From Apostichopus japonicus (lineage: Eukaryota; Echinodermata; Holothuroidea; Aspidochirotida; Stichopodidae), in assembly GCF_037975245.1 (NCBI RefSeq), contig NC_092574.1:20781213-20845212 (forward strand): 64,000 nt of DNA, written 5' to 3'. The notes under the pieces are model-generated. The model made no database searches. It had not been told where the DNA came from and saw nothing but the letters and a program-made list of their open reading frames with translations. Positions 1 to 10,407 of this stretch are shown here, in pieces. The position numbers and the translations under genes are program-made. Positions within the stretch are counted from its first letter, which is position 1. Every line of letters starts with the position of its first letter.

Positions 1-2049
1 AGGGAAGATTGCCACATATAACCCCCGTTGTAAGTATCACCTAAGTTAACCTAATGAGGCATACTAGTATTTGTCATTATTTGCTCACAACTCTATGACT
101 AAATTTTGGCACCATCTCAAGAAAATACTGCTTCTATGTAGTTTCCAAGGAATCAGACATTCAATTCTTGCTTATAGTGGTTCCTCGTTCAAAGGTTGAC
201 TTCAGTTTCAAACCATATATGATGTACAGTATACAACCTAAATATACATACAGTAGGGCTTACTCCATTCTGTATTGAAGCTACATGCAGTGTATAGTGA
301 ACAATATAGGACTGTACTTGTTATCGCGTACATATTGAAAATGCAGTCACAAACGAATCGGTTCTTCGGTTGCCATGCGTTCCAAAGACCAATGAAGGAA
401 GATCCTCTTCGTTTTGTTATCAGTATATTAAAGACAGCCTTTGCGTACAGTACTTGCATGCAAGTACCGTTCGATCTTGCGCAAAATTTCAAAATTCAAA
501 GTAATGTCCTCAACCATCACAAATTTACTGGCAAAAAGCTTTGGAACAGACCAAATATTGAAGAACATCGGTAGAGGCCTCTCCTCTACCGAACATTCAC
601 AATTGTCTATAAATGAGGTTTGACCGCAATTGTTTTGAGTAAAAACTGAGGACTGTTTATCAACAAACAAACTGAACAAGTACCCTGAGATGCTTGCACA
701 TTAAATTGAATGTACTGTAACTAACTTATGTTTCAATTTATCAGCTGTACTTTGGCTTTGATGATGTGGAAGAAATACCGAGCTTGATGACAAACAAATT
801 ATGAAAAGTCTGACATACTGTACATTCAGCTGGGCTGCTTTGTCACAAAAATTTAAATAATGGTGTTGATTGCTAAATGATGTACAGTAGATTCTAGAAG
901 TACTCAGACACATTAGAGATAATGAATTTTAATTACTTCCATTAAAATTAAGGGTATTTTTGTTTTAAAATTGGAACAGCAGTTATATTAAAAAAATGTA
1001 AAAGAACTCACTTCCAAAATGAATGTTCGCATTTAAAAACAGCGTTTTTTCATTGGCCTCTAAAGATTTTATGTTCTTGATCAGACAAGGCTCACCGAGC
1101 CCCAGATAAAAAGCAAGGGAAGTTTTGAGGATTTGTTTCTTCTTCTGGTTTTGTCCCTCGGACAACCAGGCCGTGCAATTTGGTCATCCGTTTGTGCAAA
1201 ATTTGGGTAAAGTACCCAACAATGTAGCAAAATAACGATGACTGGTACACTATGTCACTGTAGGAGGTACAGTGCACTGTTCATATACATGTAGGAGAGA
1301 CGTACAGTATATATGGGTGATTAGAATGCCACAAGCTTTGGGGGAGGGGGGGGGTAATACCAATTTATTATTTCACCAATTCGGTGGGACATTGGTGGTC
1401 ATTCAATTTGAAATTTGATGCAAATAGAATAGTTGGATAACCTACAGAGCTGAGTTTGGTTGTCGGAACAGAAATTAGGTCGTCCAGGTCTACCTGTATG
1501 TTTAAAAAAATTACCCGAGATAAGTGAAGAATTTTGGATAATTTTTTTTACCTTTCACAATCCATTGCCCCATTTCCAAAATGATTAATTTTCAAAATTA
1601 CTCATTTACTTCCAGGTATTAGTAGTCAGTGAAATATTAAAACAACCTGGTTGATTGCCCTAGTTAGAAACAAAATTCCTTTTCTTTCTTTCTTTATTTT
1701 ACTCATTTCTTTTACTTTTTTTCTAATCTTATTCTATTTATTTATTGGTTTTTGTCATGCATACAGTAGATCATGTGAATGTGAATGCATACAGTAGTTC
1801 ATTGGGTTAACTCTACACTTTGCAAAGAATTGTCACAGCACTAACAGTGTCAGCCCCAATTCTGTATGCAAAAGCAGTCTAATAAAGGCTATGTAGTGTA
1901 CAGTATGCTTGTCATGATGAAAGTGGCATAAAGCTAGGTTTGCTTTATAAACAAAAACTAACACATAAACCTAACAAATTAACATTATATTTTCCCCGTT
2001 CGAGTCTATCCGATTATATAAGTAAGTCAATAACGGAAAACTGGCGACG

Positions 2050-2195
2050 GTGAAATTTGAGACGATGAAAGAGGGTAGAGAAATTTATCGCTAGATTGGG
2101 ATTCGAGTCAGTGACCTATGGACCGGTTAACCAAGTGGGCACCGATTCGAATCCCGTTCTTGCCATAAATTTCTTTGCCCTTTTCCAACTTTCAC
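2050..2195. repeat. Imperfect inverted repeat, possibly head-to-head SINE-like arms
   Basis: The left arm (about 2050-2106) and right arm (about 2147-2195) are imperfect reverse complements. They share GTGAAA, AGAAATTTAT and GGGATTCGA blocks around a 40-base spacer. Each arm carries a B-box-like GATTCGAATCC or its variant, so this could be two tRNA-derived SINE pieces facing each other. It lies in the intron of the plus-strand gene and would fold as RNA. Confidence 0.45.
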
Positions 2196-2261
2196 AGATG
2201 GAAGATGAAGCTATGCTGCTCAAGTAATACCTGGTTGGTTGCCCCATTTCCATGATTCCAG

Positions 2262-2850
2262 GAAGCACACCGATGGGAGCAGGTCAGGTCCGCAGTTCTC
2301 TCCATCCTCCCCCTGCTGACAGGAGATGCAGCTACAAGAACTATTCAGTCCACTGCCAACATTGACACAAGAACAAGTGGCATTAGTTCTCCCTGTAAGA
2401 CCAAAGTCGAGAAAATATGAAGATGATATTGAAACGACTTGCGCAGGTAATGAGATTGAAAATCATGAAGAACGGAGAGAGGGAGGTACCTCGTGGGGGG
2501 GGGGGGTGAGAGGTAGTGCTGATAGTTGCAATCGTTTAATCGCCAGTAGTCTTGATTATAGTTTGGAAGATTGATTTATGGTGCTCAAAATCTAAGTTGT
2601 GACAACTCGACTACAAGCTAGCACTACACATAATCTGCTTTTGAAAAATAGCATTAGAACCTATCAAAAAACACAATTGAAGCAGTTTGTCAGCAAATAT
2701 CACAAAAGTACAGGTTCTCACAATGCGTACACTAGCACTCACTGTGCTGAATTAAAGATCAACAAGCACTTGCTCTGGTTAGATTCATGCGTTTACTCTT
2801 GTTCTGCAGGGCAACATTCATTCTTAGCAATGTTTGATTATTGCGCATAA
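2262..2850 (+). CDS. 3' end of a spliced plus-strand gene, two exons, product unknown
   Basis: Two exons can be chained. Exon 2262-2394 follows a pyrimidine-rich acceptor ending TTCCAG and ends before GTAAGA. It encodes 44 codons plus one base and contains the segment SAVLSILPLLTGDAATRT. Exon 2810-2850 follows a strong acceptor (TTTACTCTTGTTCTGCAG), completes a Trp codon across the junction, and ends QHSFLAMFDYCA then TAA. The phases agree without adjustment. A further donor (GTAAGTAT at 30) suggests that bases 1-29 are the end of an upstream exon; read in phase 0 it would join 2262 directly, but intervening exons cannot be excluded. I do not recognise the family. The gene converges on the minus-strand gene ending at 3849. 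Confidence 0.45.
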
Positions 2851-3848
2851 TCGCAAATTCTTAAGTTATTCATCTTTTAAGATTGCCAAAGTATTTGTCA
2901 TTTCTTCAAACATGTTTACATTAACTTCTTTACTGGCCTGGTTCACATTTATCGGATGTCTGATCAAGTGTGTCCATTGCGGTGTAGTATAATTTCAATG
3001 TGCAAAATATGTGCCTCCTATTGTGCTAGGCTAGAGCCTAGCCTAGAACATTGTTCACCTAAATTATACTTTGCAGAAACATAAGAAATTTAAACGGTGC
3101 TCGCTAAAAAGTCACTGCCATCCTACAAGACAGCAATTACTGTAATTTGATACTCTTGAGTCTTTACAAGATGATACATTCCCATGGAAACGGGTTGTAA
3201 GACTTCGGAAAATCCCAATGACATCCACACCGCTTACTGTAGTGCACTTACACCGAATACTTTAGTGTTCAGATTTTTTGTAGCATTTTGGAAGTTTCTG
3301 AAGTTTACGTCTTATAATATACTATGGTCTCTGTGTACTGAGACTGCTATAATATACATTTTAATAGTAAGTTGACAATTTTGCAAGGCATTTTGATGCC
3401 ATACCAGATCAAATATTCTGACTCAAATTCAATGGATGCAAAATTTACAGTTCTGATTCAAAATTGGCCTCGACAGATACTGTAAGGCGTTGGAATAAGT
3501 AGGGTTAGACCAAAGCTGGTTGAAAAGCTGTAGATGGTTTAGTGTGTAAACAATACTAAATATTACCAAACAGCCTTATGGATGCTCTGGTTGTGTGGGG
3601 ACAGGTACACCAGTGATGAACCACATGGATTTTAGAAAAATGTGAGATTCGATTGAAGACCTCACGAGAAAGCTAGAAATCATACAAAGGAAATCTAACC
3701 CATGGACAAATTGAGTTAAGACGACACAGATGTACAGTCACACGCCGAATCTTGCTTTCCGAGTTGGACAACCTGTGATTTATGTACGAGATGCTTGCAG
3801 TTGTAGTACAGTAATACCGTGACTGTTGTTAATCTCTGATGTAAAACC

Positions 3849-5771
3849 TTACTTCCAAGATTTGTCATCCGACGCCACTGACATTTCGCCAGCTAACCAT
3901 TTCCTTATACCGGCCCGTCTTGCAGTTTTCGTAAAAAAGGCACGCATATTTTCTCTATTACTACAGACTTCTAAAATCTTGTGACTGAGTCACAAATCAT
4001 TGCTGGCAGGGATTTTGTAGGCTTTCAAATCAGATGTCAGTTAATCTTGAGCAAGCATTAAATGAAGAGAGAATGGCTTTTTGTTAATGACTCTCCCAGT
4101 GACTGAGAAATATATTACTACCTTGTTGCACAACCAATAGTAATTAATCTACCAGATGCCCAAACAACACCAGTGCAGGCAATCTCTCTCTCTTTCTAGG
4201 AATGTTTTTTTCTTTTAATGTACAGTATATCAATCATATTTGACAACCAACTTGGCAATTTGAAATGAAACCTGACCACGGGGCACCGAGTATACCCTGA
4301 TCCATTTAACCTACTATTACAGTATGTCAGTACTGCAATGGTATGGAGTCAAGGTACAGTAGAAATACACAACACTGTAACATTTACAGCTGTAAGGAAG
4401 GGGAACCGTACCTAGTTATCTCCAGTTCAAGGTGCCATTGTCAATTTTAGAAAACTTGAGCCTACTTACAGGTGGTCCAGGGAGCAAAATCAATGTACAT
4501 GTGAGAGAGAGGCGGAGGGGGGGGGGGTATTTTGCAGTCAGGGGAAGAACTGAATGCAAACTGTTAGAAGCTGAGATTTTCTGTGAGGGGGGGGAAAGGG
4601 GTAAAGGATGCTACATCAGAAATTCAATAACAATCCTTCATCGAAGCTATCCATGGGAGTACCTTCCCCAACGCATCAGCTTCCCACAGTTTTTAAATGA
4701 CTACTTTATTGAACTGGCAAATTGGAATGACACTTAACCAGTCAGTAACTAATATGCCAAGTCTGTTTGCATTGTGGTCCAGGGGGAAACTCAACAATGG
4801 GTAACTGGGGGAAAGGGGGTGGGGGGACATGGGGAAATGTGGAAGTGGAATACTGGACTGACATGTACAGTACCATTTCTGAAACAAAAAGCAATGTGTA
4901 ATGGTTTAGGATTTATATGGTTCTGTACAACTGACCTTTTCCTGGTGATAAATTGAACCTTAGTTCTGCCTTGTCAGATGTGACCTCCCCATCCTTCACA
5001 AGTTGGTTCCAGTACTTGCTCAGTCCTTCACGATTGAAGACGGCCTAAAAGTTCAAAGAAATGACGCAAGAACACACTGCTCAATCTACAGAAAGACAAA
5101 TGGACTGATTTGGGCCCAAAATTTTACGTGATTTTCACAGATAAGTCATAGGATATTCAAGGAGAAGCAAACTCAACCACGATAGAGATGCTCATGAATT
5201 CTTCAATAACTTATGAAAATTTTTGTTCGGTTAGAGTGTTGTATTTATGCGGTACAGTACAATATGTAAAGGTTACATCGGGAAGATATTCGTCATTGTG
5301 TGACGCCATAATGCCATTAATTTAGCAGATCTTTTCGGTAATCTGATAAGAGACCAGATGAGTGCAATTAAGTTATATGGATCCATGAAGTCAAATTCAG
5401 TAGGACAAAACTTACTTGTAAATCTGTCTTGAGCCATTTTGAGTTATGGTCCTGTCTTCCAGGAACCACGGTAGTGATAAGACTTTCATTTCCGCTAGAC
5501 ATTCTAATCAACCTGAGGACACAAAAGAGAACAAAGAGGACAATGTGAAAACTGATACTAGGTAGGAAGAACAGTGTAATGTTCAATGACAGTAGACTTA
5601 GAATCCATCTCATGACATTTCCAAAAGCATCATTATTATTAATTTCAAAACAATAACTTAATATTACAGCTTTGTATGTCTATTACAACTCACATGTCAC
5701 AGGGGTCATTTCGAAACAATAGGGTAGTGTTTCTCATGTATATACTGTGTAAAGTACGTGAGTGTGCAGAT
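3849..5771 (-). CDS. 3' part of a spliced minus-strand gene, four chained exons, product unknown
   Basis: Exons read on the minus strand: 5771-5694 (acceptor TTTTTCTCCAG, donor GTGAGT), 5512-5416 (acceptor GTCCTCAG, donor GTAAGT), 5044-4936 (acceptor CTTTTAG, donor GTCAGT) and 3970-3849 (acceptor GATTTTAG, stop TAA). All three junction phases agree: AT+G gives Met, the next join is phase 0, and G+AA gives Glu. Recognisable coding stretches include NSKWLKTDLQ, FNREGLSKYWNQLV and TARRAGIRKWLAGEM. The product is hydrophilic, with no signal peptide or membrane segment in this part. I do not recognise a domain. The terminal TGGAAGTAAGG also resembles a donor, so the true end could lie in a further exon. 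The chain may extend upstream to the exon ending at 6907. Confidence 0.5.
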
Positions 5772-6460
5772 CTGGAGAAAAATTGGGCGACTTTTTGAAA
5801 CATGAACGTTAAGAAGTGGACACATTTAAACACAACATTTTGGTTTAAGCATTTCTGATTTAAACAGCTCAGCAAAGACGTGTGTTGGTTTGTGTACCTT
5901 TCCATTAGACTTGTGGATAAATTATTAAAAGCAATACAAGAATTTTTGGAGACACAAAATTTTAGACATAGTTGACTGTACATACTGTATGTTATACATC
6001 GCACATAATTTACTCTCAAACAAAATACAAATTGGTGGAGAGCTTTAGTAATTGGGACTATGTAATTAATGTGGGAAGGCACATTTTGTAAACTACTGTA
6101 CTTTTCTCTGGAAGGTTCATTTAAAATTCAACAATCTTTTGCATGTCACAACTTTGTGTCACATTCATTTTTTTATATAAATAATTAATTTTACCACAAA
6201 AGAACGATACTGTATTTGGAAATGTGTCAAAAAGAAACCTGATATCATGCATATATTTAAATTGTCAACTCTCTTACAAGACTATAAAACTGTGGAAGTA
6301 ATATGGTATATACAGTACATGTATCCATGGAAACATCCATTCCTTATTCAAGTTGATATAATCTTTCTGGACAGTATTTGAGGATAACTACCGTATATAT
6401 ATCAAAATAAAATAAAACTGTTAGCAAACTGCTTATCCACTAGAGAGCCTGTGTAGCAGA

Positions 6461-6706
6461 ATGTGTAAAAGTAAGTTGGCCTGACGTTTTGATCCTAGCA
6501 GGATCTTCTTCAAAGGCTAAAAGACAAGTAACAGTAACAGAAGGGGCAAAAACACACACAAAGTTCAGACAGGTTAATGAGCATGGTGAACACAAAGAGA
6601 TGGATGAAAGGGGATTAGTAGACAAGGGATGGAGAGAAGCAAGAAAGAAACCTTTGAAGAAGATCCTGCTAGGATCGAAACGTCAGGCCAACTTACTTTT
6701 ACACAT
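6461..6706. repeat. Foldback element with 56-bp inverted arms
   Basis: The arms 6461-6516 and 6651-6706 are reverse complements with one visible mismatch (TTTTGATC against TTTCGATC) around a 134-bp spacer. The arms contain GTTGGCCTGACGTTT and the near-palindrome GATCCTAGCAGGATC. No target duplication was seen at the edges. It lies between two putative exons of the minus-strand gene. Confidence 0.8.
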
Positions 6707-6906
6707 GTATGTATATATGGCAATAAACTACAGAGAGATTGTGATCAGCCTACATCCTATTAAGGTAATCCAAATATCCACAAATCATAATAACGATTAC
6801 ATTTTGTTTCTCACTGAGAACATATTAATTCAGCTATTGATGTTGTGTATACATAAACCATCGGCCATAGAGACATTTTTTTGAGTCCTGAACATATTCT
6901 ACATAC

Positions 6907-7115
6907 ATGGAAAATTGAATTATCGCATCCAGTTGAATTGTATCACTCTGTGAAAACATTTCAAGAATCATTGAAGAACAATTATGCAATGTGCATCGGA
7001 TCTGTTTCGTTTTCACAAGTAGTCCCTCCCCTTTGCTTGCTGTAACGCTTGCTACTGTCTTTTTTTCAATGACAACTTCCAAACAGTTAAGTGCTTCCAT
7101 TTGGGGAGTTCCCAT
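6907..7115 (-). CDS. Possible upstream exon of the 3849-5771 minus-strand gene
   Basis: An open minus-strand frame of about 70 codons reads through LNCLEVVIEKKTVASVTA and SDTIQLDAIIQFS, then meets a GTATGT donor after base 6907, leaving two bases (AT). The next exon, at 5771, starts with one base, so the phase fits. The 5' edge is uncertain. It could start at an ATG near 7115, at a weak acceptor upstream, or at the strong internal acceptor TTTTCACAG, which would leave only 6947-6907. The frame closes upstream with TGA. No family was recognised. Confidence 0.35.
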
Positions 7116-7459
7116 GCTTCCATATCTTATTTCTACTAAGCATCTTCCAGGATTTCATTGCAATGTAGTATAGGTCCTACGTACTGTATTGAGTGTTATA
7201 CTACTAAAACCTACATCAAAGATGCCACATCACTGAAACAGATTCCTAATGTTTGATGATTGGAATCTGCATTTTTTGTGATGTAAATGTTTTTTTCCTG
7301 CAAATAATGAACATATTCAGGAGGATCCTTTGAACCTTAAAGTGAGACTTGCCATGAGGTTAAGTTCAGACTAAACTAATTATGTTACTGTACTTCTGTT
7401 GGCCTTACCCCCCTAAGTGCTCATTTGCAATTGATCTCTGTTGCTAAGTAAGTTGCTTA

Positions 7460-9145
7460 TGTTAGGCTTTTCCCTATAGTCATAAGATATGATATGTTTC
7501 TTTTTTCTGTGTCTGAAACAAAAGTTTCCAATGTTGCCCTTTCTTCTCTAAGTACTAAAAATATCTCTTACTCACATTTGCAATACTTCATTTAATTCAG
7601 GAGTTTTTTCCGGATCAGTTGAAGATTGTTAAAGTTATTCCCATTTTGAGAAGGGAGATGCTTATTAACTAGTAAATAGTAATTATTGCCATATTTATAT
7701 TTTTGCCTTGTCTTCCAAAAATTCTGGAAAGGTTCATGTTCTCGTCTTAATGTTATCCTTAATAAGCATACAGAAATCTCCTTAATGCACACCAGTTTTG
7801 GGCCCGGTCACTCTAGGGAGCTTGCACTGGCAAATGCAATTGAGAAAATTGTATAAGTGACTTTTTAGACCTTTCCAAAGCATTTGTTACCATTGATCAT
7901 AATATACTTCTTACTAAAGTTGTCACACTATGGCATAAGGGGATTGACTCTTTTGTGGTTTGCTAGCTATCTTTCCAAAAGGCGGCAGTATATATCTATA
8001 TGCATTCTAAACATCATCTTATCAGATGCTGGTTCTACAGGGTTCCATCTTGGGCCCACTATTATTCATTATTTACGTGAATGATACTGTATCTTCAATG
8101 TTGCTATTACAAATTTGCATGTTCTTTTTGCTGATGATACTAATATATACAGTACTTCTGTTCTTGACTCCAATTTAGAAAATCTAGTTTCTAATGTCTG
8201 CAATGAATGAGATATATTCTATGACTGGCTTGAGGCAAATAAGTTATCCTTGAATGTTAACAAAACAAGTTACATGTTCTATTTGAAGTTCTGCTAGAAC
8301 AAGAATTGTTGAAATTTATACAGTTTGCATGCTAGTACTCTCCTTCAGAGAGTAAATAATTCAAAATTCTAGGTGTACATTGATTCAAAGATCTCCTGGA
8401 CTGATCATATTAATTATATCTCTAAACAAGTTTTGAAAGGTGTACGTATTTTGTTTAAATTATAAGATATTTTCAAAAAAAATATTATTAACTTAATCAT
8501 CCCTCCTCATCTTTTGTATTGCTCCATCAGCTTGTCTGGTACTTCTAAGACCAATCTAAACAAGTTGGGACATATATTCTTCAGAAGAGAGCAGTTAGGC
8601 ACATAACATTCTCAGCCCTCGGGATAGTACAAGTCGTTGTATTCACTTCTTTAAATTTGTGCTACTGTACTGCTTGATGATCTCTTTACTCTAAATATTC
8701 TTACATTTACTTACTATTAATAATATTCTCCAAATTGTGATCTACGTACACCTTTCTGCTCAACTTCCCGTAGTAAGTGTAGTCTCACTAACCACTCTCC
8801 ATCGTTGTTTAATAAGTTTCCCGTAATTTTTAAAATTAAGCCTTCAGCTGCTCTTTAGTTTTAGGCATCATGTTAAATTATACCTTAAAAATATTTTATT
8901 AATTGCAACCATTGTGTTCTTGAGGATGGCGTAGTGTTTTGGTAGGAAAGGGATTGGGGGAGGGGTACCTTTGGGAGGTTTGTTTGGTATTGTTTGGTTT
9001 CATTTTTCTTCTACTTTTGCAGGGAGTTTTCTACTTGCTAAGCCCACAATGGTTGTTAGATCACATCCTTTCACATCTGTTATTCTTATTTATTTGACCT
9101 ACTCATTGTTCTGTGACGTGGACAAACAAATAAATGAAACAAAAA
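7460..9145 (+). mobile_element. Decayed CR1/L2-type LINE, reverse transcriptase and 3' end
   Basis: With frame changes the plus strand reads successive reverse-transcriptase motifs: an FPDQLKIVKVIPIF-like block near 7605, SKILERFMF near 7715, a FADDTN-like YXDD-box region near 8125-8145, and a C-terminal block near 8500-8620 resembling HLLYCSISLSGTSKTNLNKL. The same blocks occur in order in the LINE at 56.8-62.5 kb, so they are related families. The 3' end near 9120-9145 carries ACAAACAAATAAAT, shared with the other copy. No long frame survives, the 5' end is missing and the element is inactive. Confidence 0.8.
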
Positions 9146-9376
9146 AATACATTACATTTCTAGTCAAAGGTTGGGCCTGTCTACTACTAGTACTATCCAG
9201 GTCCATCTTCAGTCCCTATTCAGACCACATAGCCTAGGCTTATTAGTACTAGTAGTAGTTGCCAGGCTAGGCCTAAGATAGAGAATAACTAGGCTAGGCC
9301 TAGACTTACAATGATCTGGGCTAGTAATACTTAGATATTAAGCCCAGGTTATTTAGTAACTGTATAAGTATACAAA

Positions 9377-9654
9377 GTGGCTATTCTTAAGACTATTCGT
9401 AAGAATAATTTCCGATTACGCATGCGCAGTTGCTATTTTTATGACAGGCGTACTATTTTTACGACCAGGAGTAACAATAATTTATCGGTTAGGGTTAGTC
9501 TTAGGGTTAGGATTGGGGTTTATGGTTGAAGTTAGGGTTAGGGTTACCCCTACTACATGCGCAGTTGCTTTATTTACTTTACTGCGCTTGAATTCGCCTT
9601 TGTCGTAAGAATAGTTTATAATTAATTGTTACGACTAGTCGTAAGAATAGCCAC
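9377..9654. mobile_element. MITE-like element with telomere-like repeats inside
   Basis: The terminal inverted repeats are about 26 bp: GTGGCTATTCTTAAGACTAT at the left, and at the right end the reverse complement of GTGGCTATTCTTACGACTAG. The interior holds two copies of CATGCGCAGTTGCT flanking degenerate TTAGGG units (about 9487-9550). The flanks both carry AAGTATA, which may mark a target duplication slightly outside the obvious arms. No coding capacity. Confidence 0.6.
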
Positions 9655-9737
9655 GGCCATAAGTATAACCTAACATTAGGTGCTAGACTAAGTTAAGCCC
9701 TAGGCTAGGCCCTATGCAAAGTTTACATTTTGAGCTC

Positions 9738-10400
9738 CTAACCAGTAGTAAGGGGGGGGGGGGGGGTTAGGGTGTTTAAAGCGTTAAAAAACCAAAAAAC
9801 AATTTGATCGGCATATACCTGAAATGGATTAAAAATCACCAAATATGTTACTCTGCTTGGCTGCAAAAAGTTTAGGTTGCCTGCTGTATCGTTGCTTCTT
9901 AATTTTTGAAGGTGCATCAATTAATCGAGGTAAGCATAGGCCAGGCCTACAAAGTAATGTAGGCCTAATCCTAACCTAGCCAAATGTTACTTGTTGTTAT
10001 GCTAGGCCTAACGTTAGGTTGTGTAATAATAAATGACTTCACCAGGCGTTTACTTACCATTAGCCTAACATAGTTACGTCATTAGGACTGCTATTTGCAA
10101 GTTCCGAAAAGCGTAAGATAGGTTATCCCACTTATTATGCACGTTCATTCAACTCTGATAGAATAAGAGATGAAAATATACACAGCTAGATTCGGGAAAT
10201 GGTAATATACCTAACGTTAGACCTTGGTTAGGCTGTCTGTGGTTACCGTAACACAACTTACCGTACCCAAGGCTTTAGCTTAGGCTAGCTTCAATGCATA
10301 GTAAACCATATCGGCCTATACTGTACTGAATACGTAAATAATTTGCCGAGTGGTCATTCTAGGGTCAATGTACTTTCTCATGCCCTGTGTAATATTGTTA
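9738..10400. other. Intergenic, TAGGCCTA-rich, no gene supported
   Basis: This stretch holds a poly-G run near 9751, frequent AGGCCTA and CTAGGC motifs, and isolated donor-like sites on both strands (for example GTAAGC near 9930). Short coding-like frames exist but cannot be chained. Confidence 0.4.
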
Positions 10401-10407
10401 TGATTTG

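Noticed and set aside
983-1277. Possible exon before a GTGAGT donor at about 1014 (minus strand)
   Set aside because: Two competing frames, no clear acceptor, no partner exon.
1677-1770. Strong pyrimidine tract followed by CAG
   Set aside because: No coding frame follows it.
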